A stretch of DNA of 64,000 nucleotides from Oleispirillum sp965228165 (GCA_965228165.1 CBDDHB010000003.1:1054001-1118000); one strand, 5' to 3'. Shown: positions 25,596-34,169, counted from the first letter of the stretch. Numbers and translations are program-made. Notes: generated from the sequence alone by a model not told the origin.

Positions 25596-26129
25596 TTACT
25601 TCTTCGCCGCCTCGCGGGCGATCGCCTCGGTCAGGACCTGCTTCGCCTCATCGACGTTGCCCCAGCCCTGAATCTTCACCCACTTGCCGTTTTCCAGGTC
25701 CTTGTAGTGGGCGAAGAAGTGTTCCAGGCGTTGCAGGTCCAGAGGCGCGACGTCGGTATAATCCCGCACCGTCGAATAGAACGACTTCAGCGCCTCGTGC
25801 GGCACGCACAACAGCTTTTCGTCCATCCCCTTCTCGTCTTCCATGCACAGCACGCCGACCGGGCGGGCCCGCACCACCGCGCCGGGAATCACCGGCAGGC
25901 GACCGAGCAACAGCACGTCCACCGGATCGCCGTCCTCGGACAGGGCGTGGGGAACGAAACCGTAGTTGCAGGGGTAGTGCATCGCGGTGTGGAGAAAACG
26001 GTCCACCACCATCGCCCCGGATTCCTTGTCCATTTCGTACTTCACCGGGTCCGCGAGCAGCGAGACCTCGACGATGACGTTGATGTCGTGCGGCGGGTTG
26101 CGGCCCGTCGATATTTTGTCGATGTTCAT
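25596..26129 (-). CDS. ppa: inorganic pyrophosphatase
   Basis: A 177-residue cytoplasmic family I pyrophosphatase that hydrolyses PPi from biosynthesis. Visible active-site features: VIVEVSLLADPVKYE, CNYGFVPHALSEDGDPVDVLL (the D-G-D-P-x-D signature), and VKIQGWGNVDEA near the C-terminus. Length is normal. The ATG at 26129 overlaps the stop of the upstream transporter gene by four bases (26126-26129), so the two are coupled. Confidence 0.96.
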   Translation of the reverse strand: MNIDKISTGRNPPHDINVIVEVSLLADPVKYEMDKESGAMVVDRFLHTAMHYPCNYGFVPHALSEDGDPVDVLLLGRLPVIPGAVVRARPVGVLCMEDEKGMDEKLLCVPHEALKSFYSTVRDYTDVAPLDLQRLEHFFAHYKDLENGKWVKIQGWGNVDEAKQVLTEAIAREAAKK

Positions 26130-27424
26130 GACTCTGTCCTGTCGGTGCGGGAGAAGACCCCGTCCCCCATCCGGGTTTTCGCGAGAATATGACCGAGGAT
26201 CGCCAATCCGGGAACCGCCAGAAACGCGGTCGCGACGAAAAAAGCCTGCCAATCGCCATCCAGACGGTCAACCATCCACCCCGCGCCTCCCGCCAGCAGC
26301 AGCCGGGCGAGGTTGCCGACCGAGGCCAGGAGCGCGTACTGCGTCGCCGCGTGCCCGGCGTCACACAGCCGCGACAGAAAGGCGAGGAAGGCGACCACCG
26401 CGAAGCCCGAGGTCAGCCCATCGCCGACCACCGCGCCGACGAACCAGGCCCGACCGGGGTCGGCGGCCAATCCGGCGAACAACAGGTTGGTGGCGCTCAT
26501 CGCCAGCCCGGCGGCGAACAGGCCGCGCCCGGACCCCAGCGCCCTCAGTGCGGCGCCCCCCAGCACGCCGCCCGCCAGCGTCGCGCCGATGCCGTAGACC
26601 TTGCTCACCTCGGCGATCGTTACGTAATCGAAACCCATCTCGCGATAGAATACGCCGCTCATCCGCCCGAGCATCGCGTCGCCCAGCTTGAACAGCACGA
26701 TGAAGGCCAGAATCTCGGCCCACAGGGGCCGCGCCGCCAGCTTGGCCAAGGGCTCGACCACCGCCTCGGCCAGCACCGCCCGCCACCCCTTCGCGACGAA
26801 CGCCGGGCGCGCCGCCGCCGGTTCGCGGATCACCAACACCGCCGCCAGGGGTAACAGCAGAACCCCGGCCAGAACCGCGTAGGCCACCTCCCAGCCGAAG
26901 CGCGCCGCCAGCAAAAGCCCGCCCGTGCCGCCCAGATGCCAGCCCAGGATCGACGCCGCCGAACCCGCCGCCATCCGCGACGGCTCCAGGATCTCGATGC
27001 GATAGGCGTCCACCACCACGTCCAGCGACGCGGAAACGAAAGCCACCAGAACCGCCGCCGCCATCGCCGCCAGGCCGCCCGCAGGATCGCGGGTGGCAAG
27101 AAACGCCAGCGCCGCGATCAACGCCAGCAAGGCGCAAACCAGCCAACCGCGCCGCAGCCCCAAACCGCCGAAGACCGGCGGCGAAACCCGGTCGAAGACC
27201 GGCGCCCATAAAAAATTCACCGCATAGGGCGCGGCCACCGCGCCGAACGCCGCGACGGAGGTGCGGCTGAAGCCCTCATCCGCCAGCCAGATCGACAGAT
27301 TGGCCGCAAGAAGGGGAGAGGGCAAACCGCTGGCGATCCCCAAGACCACCACCGCCGCGATCCGCCGATCCCGGTAGACCCCGGCCAATTCCCACAGCCG
27401 CGCGATTCGTTGCGATATCGTCAT
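26126..27424 (-). CDS. ampG: AmpG-like muropeptide MFS transporter
   Basis: A 432-residue major facilitator with about 12-14 hydrophobic segments, similar to AmpG permeases that import anhydro-muropeptides for cell-wall recycling: GIASGLPSPLLAANLSIWLA, APYAVNFLWAPVFDRVSPP, VDAYRIEILEP and FYREMGFDYVTIAEVSKVYG are all typical. ATG 27424 (MTISQRIARLWEL) gives the usual family start; longer readings run into repeat sequence. It is translationally coupled to ppa, an odd pairing with no clear functional link. Confidence 0.87.
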   Translation of the reverse strand: MTISQRIARLWELAGVYRDRRIAAVVVLGIASGLPSPLLAANLSIWLADEGFSRTSVAAFGAVAAPYAVNFLWAPVFDRVSPPVFGGLGLRRGWLVCALLALIAALAFLATRDPAGGLAAMAAAVLVAFVSASLDVVVDAYRIEILEPSRMAAGSAASILGWHLGGTGGLLLAARFGWEVAYAVLAGVLLLPLAAVLVIREPAAARPAFVAKGWRAVLAEAVVEPLAKLAARPLWAEILAFIVLFKLGDAMLGRMSGVFYREMGFDYVTIAEVSKVYGIGATLAGGVLGGAALRALGSGRGLFAAGLAMSATNLLFAGLAADPGRAWFVGAVVGDGLTSGFAVVAFLAFLSRLCDAGHAATQYALLASVGNLARLLLAGGAGWMVDRLDGDWQAFFVATAFLAVPGLAILGHILAKTRMGDGVFSRTDRTES

Positions 27425-27490
27425 GAACCCGCCGATGTTCCCGGGGCGCTTCCCGAACAACGAACCATACCCTGCCAAGCGATGTTGCGA

Positions 27491-27629
27491 AAACAAAAAC
27501 ACCGGGGCTCCGCCCCCGGGCCCGCAAGGGGTCGCCGACCCCTTAACCCCTTTATTTGTTTTCCGCCGCGCAGTGGCTGTCGATCTTCACATGGAGGTGA
27601 TGGCCTTGTCGCGCTGCGCGCAAAAACCA
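27491..27629. repeat. intergenic mosaic hairpin repeat, copy 3, left half
   Basis: Begins ACACCGGGGCTCCGCCCCCG and continues with CCCGCAAGGGGTCGCCGACC, the core TTTATTTGTTTTCCGCCGCG and GCGCTGCGCGCAAAAACC. It is nearly identical to the left part of the copy at 33981. The right half appears at 28102, about 470 bases away, on the far side of the AT-rich islet. In an intact copy (46198) the two halves are only about ten bases apart. Confidence 0.8.
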
Positions 27630-28101
27630 CAAGTAATGAATTCAATGCCTTTCGCCTCTCCACGTCATTTCTTCTCTTACCGGTGGGAAATGCCGCGTTC
27701 TTGATAATATGAGGGAAATTGCTTCAGCAATTCAGAATTAATAAATTATATTTTACTTGAATAGGTCAACCATTGAGATCTATCTCGAATAGAGTGAAAT
27801 AGTGCGACAAAGCGTCCACGTGCATAGACAACCTGTTCTTGGAGAGCATTATGGCCTTTTATGCCGACAAAACGAACGTTCGTCTTTCTAATAGTAAGCA
27901 GAAATACGAGAAAGAACACAAACCTGGTAACAAACCCCCATGTCCTGGAATATATAAATGTCAGAGTTGCGGGTTTGAAGACGTAATCAACCGAGAATGT
28001 GAGAAACTCCCGCCGTGTTCTTCGTGTGAAGAAGATACAACCACATGGAAATTACTCGTTACGGCCGTTGATAAATAACAGAACCTGTTGGCCTTCGGAG
28101 G
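27630..28101. mobile_element. AT-rich islet inserted within a repeat copy
   Basis: A stretch markedly poorer in G+C than its neighbours (for example AATTAATAAATTATATTTTA near 27737). It contains one small gene (27851-28078) and is flanked by the left and right halves of one copy of the intergenic mosaic repeat. No transposase, terminal inverted repeats or clear target duplication are visible, so the transfer mechanism is unknown and the term mobile element is an inference from composition and position. Confidence 0.5.
27851..28078 (+). CDS. small zinc-ribbon-like protein of unknown function
   Basis: A 75-residue protein starting MAFYADKTNVRLSNSKQKY. It has a PG-x4-PCPGIYKCQSCGFE segment and a second CSSC, that is two Cys-x2-Cys knuckles 18-20 residues apart that could bind one zinc. 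The ATG at 27851 has GGAG 6 bases upstream; an in-frame ATG four codons earlier is less well placed. Codon use and base composition are unlike all neighbours (many A/T-ending codons), which indicates recent acquisition. The layout, with GIY-x-C-x2-C-G and a C-terminal WKLL, recalls small proteins annotated only as 'protein L' in databases, but no function is known to me. Confidence 0.7.
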   Translation: MAFYADKTNVRLSNSKQKYEKEHKPGNKPPCPGIYKCQSCGFEDVINRECEKLPPCSSCEEDTTTWKLLVTAVDK

Positions 28102-28152
28102 AAAAGGGAACGGGGTGCGCGAGGGGCCCAAAGGCCCCTCGCAACGTTTTTG
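28102..28152. repeat. intergenic mosaic hairpin repeat, copy 3, right half
   Basis: GGGGTGCGCGAGGGGCCCAA followed by AGGCCCCTCGCAACGTTTTT, the same right-hand end as the copies at 46198 and 54681. The hairpin with its T run lies just 3' of typA and could terminate it (on the minus strand the run is A-rich, so the stop would be for rightward transcripts). Confidence 0.75.
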
Positions 28153-28160
28153 CCTTACCC

Positions 28161-29984
28161 TCAGTCCTCGCGCGCGGCGCGGGCGGCGCGTTTGCGGTCG
28201 TTGGGATCGAGGATCGCCTTGCGCAGGCGGATGTTGGAGGGCGTGACCTCGACCCGTTCGTCGTCCTCGATATAGGAGAGGGCCTGTTCCAGCGACATCT
28301 TGCGCGCCGGAGTCAGGACCACCGCCTCGTCCTTGCTGGTGGTGCGGATGTTGGTCAGCTGCTTCGCCTTCAGCGGGTTGACCTCCAGGTTATGGCCACG
28401 GGCGTTTTCGCCGATGATCATGCCGGTGTAGACATCGACCCCCGAGCCCAGGAACAACGGGCCGCGTTCCTGGATGTACCACAGGGCATAGGGCGCGGTG
28501 GTCCCCTGTCCGGTGGAAATCAGGACACCGTTGCGGCGGCCCTCGATCGGCCCGCGATAGGCGCCGTAGCCGTGGAACAGGCGGTTCATCACCCCGGTTC
28601 CCCGGGTATCGGTCATGAATTCGGAGTGATAGCCGATCAGACCGCGCGACGGGGCGAGGAAGATCAGGCGCATCTTGCCGCCGCCGGAGGGGCGCATTTC
28701 GGTCATTTCCGCCTTGCGCTGCGACATCTTATCGACCACCGCGCCGGAATATTCCTCGTCGACGTCGATCACCACTTCCTCGATCGGCTCTTCCTTTTCG
28801 CCGGCCTCGGGGTTTTCGCGGAACAGCACGCGCGGGCGGGAGACCGACAGCTCGAAACCTTCGCGGCGCATCGCCTCGATCAGCACGCCCAGTTGCAATT
28901 CGCCGCGTCCGCCGACTTCAAAGGCGTCGCGATCGGCGGATTCCTTGACGGTCAGGGCGACGTTGCCTTCCGCCTCGCGCTTCAGGCGTTCACCGATCAT
29001 CCGTCCGGTGACCTTGGTCCCCTCGCGTCCGGCCAGGGGCGAATCGTTGACCGAGAAGGTCATCGCCAGGGTCGGCGGATCGATCGGCTGGGCCTCCAGC
29101 GGTTCGGTCACCTCCGGCGCGCACAGGGTATCGGCGACGGTGGCGTCGGTGAATCCGGCCAGGGCGACGATGTCGCCCGCCTCGGCGCTGTCCACCGGCA
29201 CCCTCTCCAGCCCGCGGAAGGCGAGAATCTGGCTGGCGCGGGCGACTTCGACCTGCCTGCCATCATGCCGCAGCGCCTTGATCGCCATGTTGCGGCTGAC
29301 CGTGCCGTCGAGGATGCGCCCGGTGAGCACCCGCCCGAGATAGGGGTCGGCCTCCAGGGTGGTCGCCAGCATGCGGAACGGCTTGTCCAGGTTGGCCTTG
29401 GGCTCCGGCACATGGGCGACGATCAGTTCGAACAGCGGGTTCAGATCGGTGCGCGGATCGTCCAGCGCCTTGGCCGCCCAGCCATCGCGCCCCACCGCGT
29501 AGAGCATCGGAAAGTCGAGCTGTTCCTCGGTGGCGTCCAACGCCGCGAACAGGTCGAAGGCCTCATCGTGCACCTCGTCGGGGCGGGCATCGCCGCGATC
29601 CACCTTGTTGATCACGACGATCGGCTTGAGGCCCAGCTTCAGCGCCTTGCCGACGACGAACTTGGTCTGCGGCATCGGCCCCTCGGCGGCGTCCACCAGC
29701 ACCACCACGCCGTCCACCATGCCGAGGATGCGTTCCACCTCTCCGCCGAAATCGGCGTGGCCGGGGGTATCGACGATGTTGATGCGGATGTCGCGCCACA
29801 GCACCGAGGTGCATTTGGCCAGAATGGTGATGCCGCGCTCGCGCTCCAGATCGTTGGAGTCCATGGCCCGCTCCGCCACCGCTTGGTTGGCGCGGAAGGT
29901 GCCGCTCTGCTTCAGCAAGTTATCGACCAGCGTGGTCTTGCCGTGATCGACGTGCGCAATGATCGCGATGTTGCGACGCTGCAT
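28161..29984 (-). CDS. typA: ribosome-associated GTPase TypA/BipA
   Basis: A 607-residue translational GTPase. The G domain shows AHVDHGKTTLVDNLL (G1), RERGITILAK (G2), DTPGHADFGGE (G3) and NKVDR (G4); the rest matches the EF-G-like domains and the TypA-specific C-terminus (GLIGYHSEFMTDTRGTGVMN). It helps ribosome assembly and stress adaptation, including growth at low temperature. It lies 39 bases downstream of adenosine kinase on the same strand. Confidence 0.96.
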   Translation of the reverse strand: MQRRNIAIIAHVDHGKTTLVDNLLKQSGTFRANQAVAERAMDSNDLERERGITILAKCTSVLWRDIRINIVDTPGHADFGGEVERILGMVDGVVVLVDAAEGPMPQTKFVVGKALKLGLKPIVVINKVDRGDARPDEVHDEAFDLFAALDATEEQLDFPMLYAVGRDGWAAKALDDPRTDLNPLFELIVAHVPEPKANLDKPFRMLATTLEADPYLGRVLTGRILDGTVSRNMAIKALRHDGRQVEVARASQILAFRGLERVPVDSAEAGDIVALAGFTDATVADTLCAPEVTEPLEAQPIDPPTLAMTFSVNDSPLAGREGTKVTGRMIGERLKREAEGNVALTVKESADRDAFEVGGRGELQLGVLIEAMRREGFELSVSRPRVLFRENPEAGEKEEPIEEVVIDVDEEYSGAVVDKMSQRKAEMTEMRPSGGGKMRLIFLAPSRGLIGYHSEFMTDTRGTGVMNRLFHGYGAYRGPIEGRRNGVLISTGQGTTAPYALWYIQERGPLFLGSGVDVYTGMIIGENARGHNLEVNPLKAKQLTNIRTTSKDEAVVLTPARKMSLEQALSYIEDDERVEVTPSNIRLRKAILDPNDRKRAARAARED

Positions 29985-30023
29985 GTATTTCCGTGTCCTG
30001 ATCTGGGTTGGCGCGGAAACGGC

Positions 30024-31025
30024 CTAGGCCGTCGCCCGCGCGTACAATTCGGCCATCGGCCGCTCCGGCCGGGCTCCGAAATGGGTGATGATCCGTCCCG
30101 CCACCAGATTGCCCAGGCGGCCGCAGGCGGAAAGGTCGTGTCCTTGGGTATAGGCGCGGAGGAATCCGGCGGCGAAGGCATCGCCCGCGCCGGTGGTGTC
30201 CACCACCTCGGCCCCCGGGTCGGCCGCCACGGCGCGCACGCCCTCGGACGAGACCACCGCGCAGCCCTTGGCGCCGCAGGTGATCGCGGCGACCGAAACA
30301 TGGGCGCGCAGGCTTTCCGCCGCGGCGTCGAAATCGGCGGACTCGAACAGGGCCAGGGCCTCGTCCTCGTTGGCGAACAGGATGTCCACCTCGCGCCGCA
30401 CCAGATCCTGGAACCCGGTGCGATGGCGGTGGACGCAGAACGGATCGGACAGCGACAGCGCCACCTCGCGCCCGGCGGCGCGGGCGGCGCGGCAGGCCTT
30501 CAGCATCGCCGCCTTGGCCTCCGGCTCGTCCCACAGATAGCCTTCCAGGCACACCACCCGGGCGGCGGCGATCAGCGCCTCGTCGATATCGGCGGAGGTG
30601 AGCTCGCGGCACGCCCCCAGATAGGTGTTCATGGTGCGCTGCGCGTCGGCGGTGACCAGGATCAGGCAGCGCGCGGTGGACGCGCCGTTGCCGCTGGGGG
30701 CGCAACCGAAGGCGACGCCCGCCTTTTCGATGTCGTGGCGGAACACCGTGCCGAGAAGATCGTCCTTGACCTTGCCGATATAGGCGGGGCGCCCGCCGAG
30801 GGAGGCGAGCACCGCCGCGGTGTTGGCCGCCGATCCGCCGGAGCACTCGACACCCGGGCCCATGGCTTGATAGATTGCCTCGGCGCGTTCGGCGTCGATC
30901 AGGGTCATGATTCCCTTGTCCATGCCGTGCGCGGCCAAAAAGGACTCGTCGGCATGCGCCAGAACGTCCACGATGGCGTTGCCGATGGCCACCACGTCGT
31001 GGGCCGCGGGTTGTGCCGATGCCAT
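30024..31025 (-). CDS. adenosine kinase (PfkB family)
   Basis: A 333-residue PfkB-family sugar kinase of the type annotated as adenosine kinase in alphaproteobacteria. Features: N-terminal VVAIGNAIVDVLAHADESFL, GGSAANTAAVLASLGG (substrate-binding Gly-rich turn) and the catalytic DTTGAGDAFAAGFL near residue 270. It is expected to phosphorylate adenosine formed by S-adenosylhomocysteine turnover. Substrate assignment rests on similarity of the whole N-terminus to that subgroup, so another nucleoside cannot be excluded. Confidence 0.87.
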   Translation of the reverse strand: MASAQPAAHDVVAIGNAIVDVLAHADESFLAAHGMDKGIMTLIDAERAEAIYQAMGPGVECSGGSAANTAAVLASLGGRPAYIGKVKDDLLGTVFRHDIEKAGVAFGCAPSGNGASTARCLILVTADAQRTMNTYLGACRELTSADIDEALIAAARVVCLEGYLWDEPEAKAAMLKACRAARAAGREVALSLSDPFCVHRHRTGFQDLVRREVDILFANEDEALALFESADFDAAAESLRAHVSVAAITCGAKGCAVVSSEGVRAVAADPGAEVVDTTGAGDAFAAGFLRAYTQGHDLSACGRLGNLVAGRIITHFGARPERPMAELYARATA

Positions 31026-31147
31026 ATGCGATCTCCTCCGGTCGTCGGGTCGCGCGAGAGTATATCCACCCGCCCGCCAATCACAAGCCGTCCCTGGGTT
31101 GCGGTTCGATGACGCTCCGGGACGGCAATTCGAGGGCTGCCGTATAG

Positions 31148-31843
31148 ATGTTCGATTTGTTTGTCAAATCCTTCGCGCAGCTTTACGACGCGCGCACCCG
31201 TGGCGTGGTCTGGCGCTGCCTGGGCCTGGCGCTGATTCTCTACCTGGGGCTGATCGCCCTGATCTGGTGGGGCGTGTCGGTTTACGCGGTCGCCGGAGAC
31301 GATCCGCTCAGCGACGTGATCGCGGCGGCGAGCGGGCTGATCGCCTTTCTGCTGGGCGGGCTGGTCTATCCGGCGCTGGTCACCGTGCTGATGGGCCTGT
31401 TCACCGAGCCGATCTGCCGCCGCGTCGAAACCTTGTATTACCCGGAACGCGGCCCCGGCCGGGAACAGCCGTTCCTGGAAATGCTGGTCGGCACCGTCAA
31501 CTTCGCCGGCAAGGCCCTGTTGCTGACGATCGTGACGGTTTTGCTGACCTTCGTTCTTCCCGGCGTGAATATCTTTGTCTTCATCGCCCTCAACGGCTAT
31601 CTTGTCTCGGTCGAGTATTTCGAGATGGTCGCGGTGCGCCGGATGGACCTGAAACAGGCCAAGATCCTGCGCAAGCGGCATTTCGCCCGACTGTGGGGGG
31701 CGGGCGTGGTTTTCGCGCTTGGGATGGCGATTCCGCTGTTCGGTTTCGCGATGCCGGTGGTGGCGATGATCTTCATGGTCCACATGCTGGAAACCGTGCG
31801 TCTTCCTTCCGCCAATACCGCCGCCGCGAACCAGCGGGAATAA
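31148..31843 (+). CDS. EI24/CysZ-family membrane protein
   Basis: A 231-residue integral membrane protein. The repeat of long hydrophobic stretches (residues ~22-45, 55-85, 115-150, 180-215) and the family pieces FVLPGVNIFVFIALNGYLVS and YFEMVAVRRM match the EI24 domain family, which includes the sulfate transporter CysZ. A sulfate role is not supported by neighbours; instead a bactofilin gene follows after 44 bases, so the pair may serve the cell envelope. Confidence 0.75.
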   Translation: MFDLFVKSFAQLYDARTRGVVWRCLGLALILYLGLIALIWWGVSVYAVAGDDPLSDVIAAASGLIAFLLGGLVYPALVTVLMGLFTEPICRRVETLYYPERGPGREQPFLEMLVGTVNFAGKALLLTIVTVLLTFVLPGVNIFVFIALNGYLVSVEYFEMVAVRRMDLKQAKILRKRHFARLWGAGVVFALGMAIPLFGFAMPVVAMIFMVHMLETVRLPSANTAAANQRE

Positions 31844-31887
31844 GGCGGAAACGATCGTGCCGAGCATCTTTCGAGGGAGGGATCGAT

Positions 31888-32544
31888 ATGTTTCGACTGT
31901 CCGGACTGGGGCCGGCGCGCGCGCCGGACGAGGTCCAGAACGCACCGGCCGAGGCGACGCCCGCCGCCCCCGCCGCCGCGCCGGAAACCGCGCCGCCGCT
32001 CAAACCTTTCTCGAAAAGGGGTAGCCATATGCCGAGCAAACCTTCCGTCCCCCAGCAGCCCTTCCGCAGCGAGATTCCGCGTCGCGTGCTTGACATTCCG
32101 GGTATGCAACGAAATTTGGCCACGCCCGAGGGCCTGTCCGGCGAGGGCAAGAAGCTGGTGGTGGGACGCGACATCCACCTGTCCGGCGCGATCTCGTCGT
32201 GCGATTGCCTGGTGGTCGAAGGTCAGGTCGAGGCCGACCTGACCCAGGCGCGTTCGGTCGTCGTCTCCCGTGGTGGCGTGTTCAAGGGCACCGCCACCGT
32301 CGCCAACGCCGAAATCTCCGGCCTGTTCGACGGCGACCTGACGGTCTCCGACACCGCCACGGTGAAGCCGGGCGGCGTGGTGCGCGGAACCATCCACTAC
32401 GTCAACGTGGTGATGGAGCGCGGCGCCATCGTCGAGGGTACCCTGGCGCCCCTGCCGCGCAAGGCCCCCCCGGTCAAGGGATTGATCGGTCCGACCGAAA
32501 CCTCCGGCGACGCGGCGGGCGGCGATGCCCCCGGCGGCGCTTAA
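31888..32544 (+). CDS. bactofilin (polymer-forming cytoskeletal protein)
   Basis: A 218-residue protein with a central bactofilin beta-helix (LVVGRDIHLSGAISSCDCL, GQVEADLTQARSVVVSRGGV, AEISGLFDGDLTVSDTATV) between a proline/alanine-rich N-terminal tail of ~90 residues and a short C-terminal tail. Bactofilins polymerise without nucleotide and position cell-wall enzymes. ATG 31888 has GGGAGGGA upstream. An internal ATG (MPSKPSVPQQPF, preceded by AAAGGGG) at 32029 could give a shorter form; both are plausible. The next gene begins inside its last codons. Confidence 0.88.
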   Translation: MFRLSGLGPARAPDEVQNAPAEATPAAPAAAPETAPPLKPFSKRGSHMPSKPSVPQQPFRSEIPRRVLDIPGMQRNLATPEGLSGEGKKLVVGRDIHLSGAISSCDCLVVEGQVEADLTQARSVVVSRGGVFKGTATVANAEISGLFDGDLTVSDTATVKPGGVVRGTIHYVNVVMERGAIVEGTLAPLPRKAPPVKGLIGPTETSGDAAGGDAPGGA

Positions 32545-33013
32545 GTCCACCCCCGCCTCCCGGTTCCGGGCCCGGACGCCGCGACGCTTCCTTCCCGTCG
32601 CGGCGGTGGGCTTGGCCCTGTTCGCCTCGGCTTGCGCCGGCGGCGGAATCGCGGAGCGGACGCACGGCAATCCAGAACTGGAGCGGGCGCTCGCCGCGCT
32701 GGCCAGCCCCAAGGCCCCGGTCCGCCTGAACGCCGCCCCCGGCGGCCGCCGCGAACTCGACGGCGCGCTCCTGAACGGCCTCGACGTTCCGGGGGTGGAA
32801 GCAATTCTCGGCCCGCCGACGCTGCGGCGCATCGACCCCCCGGCGCAGGTCTGGCTCTACGAACGTCCCTTGTGCTTCGTCGATCTGTTCCTTTTCGACG
32901 AAGGGCGGGGCGCCCAGGTCATTTTCGTTCAGGAACGCACCCGCGCGGTGAAAAAGACCCCGCCCGGCGCCTGCCTGGGCGAGGTCTGGCAATCCTGGCG
33001 GGATAAACGATAA
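32525..33013 (+). CDS. predicted lipoprotein, function unknown
   Basis: 162 residues. A basic N-terminus is followed by a hydrophobic stretch and a lipobox (LFASAC, Cys at ~37), so it is likely an outer-membrane or inner-membrane lipoprotein with a mature part of about 125 residues. The mature part contains NGLDVPGVEAILGPPTLRRI and a WLYERPLCFVDLFLF segment, a pattern seen in small alphaproteobacterial lipoproteins of unknown role. It overlaps the bactofilin gene by 20 bases, so coexpression is likely. Confidence 0.7.
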   Translation: MPPAALKSTPASRFRARTPRRFLPVAAVGLALFASACAGGGIAERTHGNPELERALAALASPKAPVRLNAAPGGRRELDGALLNGLDVPGVEAILGPPTLRRIDPPAQVWLYERPLCFVDLFLFDEGRGAQVIFVQERTRAVKKTPPGACLGEVWQSWRDKR

Positions 33014-33015
33014 GA

Positions 33016-33333
33016 AAACCAGGCCGGGGCACTGCCCCGGACTCGGAAAACCCGTGGGCTTCGCCCACACCCAGCAAGGGTCTCGGACCCTTGCATCCCA
33101 ATTTGTTTTTCGCCGCGTCAGCGGCTGTCGATTCTCACGTGACCGCGTGACGGTTTCATCGCGCTACGCGCAAAAACCGGGAATGGGGTCTGGGGACCGA
33201 GTCCCCAGCGGGGTCCGGGACACGGAGAACGCCGAAGGCGTTCGTAGGGACGCCGCCAACGGCGGCGGTCCGAGGCGAAGCCGAGGATGAGGAAAACGCA
33301 CAAAGCGTTTTCCGAACAGCAGCCCCGGCCTGG
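33016..33333. repeat. intergenic mosaic hairpin repeat, copy 4 (full, with triple-hairpin module)
   Basis: Fills the gap between the lipoprotein gene and nth, two convergent genes. It starts AAAACCAGGCCGGGGC, has extra stems (CCCGTGGGCTTCGCCCACAC; AAGGGTCTCGGACCCTTG), the core TTTGTTTTTCGCCGCGTC, ACGTGACCGCGTGACG and CGCGCTACGCGCAAAAACC, then GGGGTCTGGGGACCGAGTCC. The triple-hairpin module lies at 33222-33292, in the opposite orientation to that of copy 2. It ends GCCCCGGCCTGGTTATTTC. Confidence 0.82.
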
Positions 33334-33966
33334 TTATTTCGTTTTTTCCTCGAAACGGCACAAGTCGGCGATGGCGCAGGTTCCGCACTTCGGCGCCCGC
33401 GCGGTGCAGACATAGCGCCCGTGCAGAATCAGCCAATGGTGGGCGTGGCGGCGGAATTCGGCGGGGACCGTCGCCAGCAGGGCATTTTCCACATCCAGCG
33501 GCGTCTTGCCGGGGGCAAGGCCGGTGCGGTTGCCGACGCGGAAGACGTGGGTGTCCACCGCGATGGTGGGCTCGCCGAAGGCAATGTTGAGCACCACGTT
33601 GGCGGTCTTGCGCCCGACGCCGGGCAGGGCCTCCAGCGCCGCGCGATCGTTCGGAACCGCGCCGCCGTGGCGTGCGATCAATTGTTGGCTTAGCGTAATG
33701 ACGTTCCTGGCCTTGGTCTTGTACAGGCCGATGGTGCGGATCGCCTGGGCCAGCGCGTCCTCGCCCAGGGCGACCATTTTCTCCGGGGTATCGACGGCGG
33801 CGAACAGCGGCCCGGTCGCCTTGTTCACGCCCTTGTCGGTGGCCTGGGCGGAGAGCACCACCGCCACCAGCAGGGTATAGGGGTTGACCGCGTGCAGTTC
33901 CCCCTTCGGCTCGGGATTGGCCGCCCGCAGGCGGGCGAATAACTCTTGGATTTCCGTGTCGGTCAT
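33334..33966 (-). CDS. nth: endonuclease III (DNA glycosylase/AP lyase)
   Basis: A 210-residue base-excision enzyme for oxidised pyrimidines. The helix-hairpin-helix LPGVGRKTANVVL contains the catalytic lysine, VDTHVFRV the catalytic aspartate, and the C-terminus has the Cys-x6-Cys-x2-Cys-x5-Cys iron-sulfur loop (CTARAPKCGTCAIADLC). The start ATG 33966 (MTDTEIQELFARL) fits the family; longer readings run into the repeat. It lies in the conserved dnaK-dnaJ-dapB-nth order, with a repeat separating it from dapB. Confidence 0.95.
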   Translation of the reverse strand: MTDTEIQELFARLRAANPEPKGELHAVNPYTLLVAVVLSAQATDKGVNKATGPLFAAVDTPEKMVALGEDALAQAIRTIGLYKTKARNVITLSQQLIARHGGAVPNDRAALEALPGVGRKTANVVLNIAFGEPTIAVDTHVFRVGNRTGLAPGKTPLDVENALLATVPAEFRRHAHHWLILHGRYVCTARAPKCGTCAIADLCRFEEKTK

Positions 33967-33980
33967 CGCCCGGCTTCCGA

Positions 33981-34168
33981 TAAAACCGCGCGGGCTCCGC
34001 CCGCGCCCGCAAGGGGTCGGCGACCCCTTGACCCCTTTATTTGTTTTTCGCCGCGAAGCGGCCGTCAACCGTCACGCCGCGCGATGATCTTATCGCGCTC
34101 CGCGCAAAACCGGACTCATGGGATGCAAGGGGCCAAGCCCCTTGCCGGGTCCAGGGCAGAGCCCTGGC
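33981..34168. repeat. intergenic mosaic hairpin repeat, copy 5
   Basis: Lies between dapB and nth. In order: CGCGCGGGCTCCGCCCGCGC, CCCGCAAGGGGTCGGCGACC, the core TTTATTTGTTTTTCGCCGCG with AAGCGG, CGTCACGCCGCGCGATG and CGCGCTCCGCGCAAAACC, GCAAGGGGCCAAGCCCCTTGC, and CCAGGGCAGAGCCCTGG. The left half is almost identical to copy 3. Confidence 0.8.
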
Positions 34169-34169
34169 C

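Noticed and set aside
27630..28101. Islet as an insertion sequence
   Set aside because: No transposase, no terminal inverted repeats and no clear direct duplication.
27999..31112. Open frame of about 1040 codons opposite typA and adenosine kinase
   Set aside because: It crosses two real genes and their spacer, has no ribosome-binding site or known domain, and is a composition effect.
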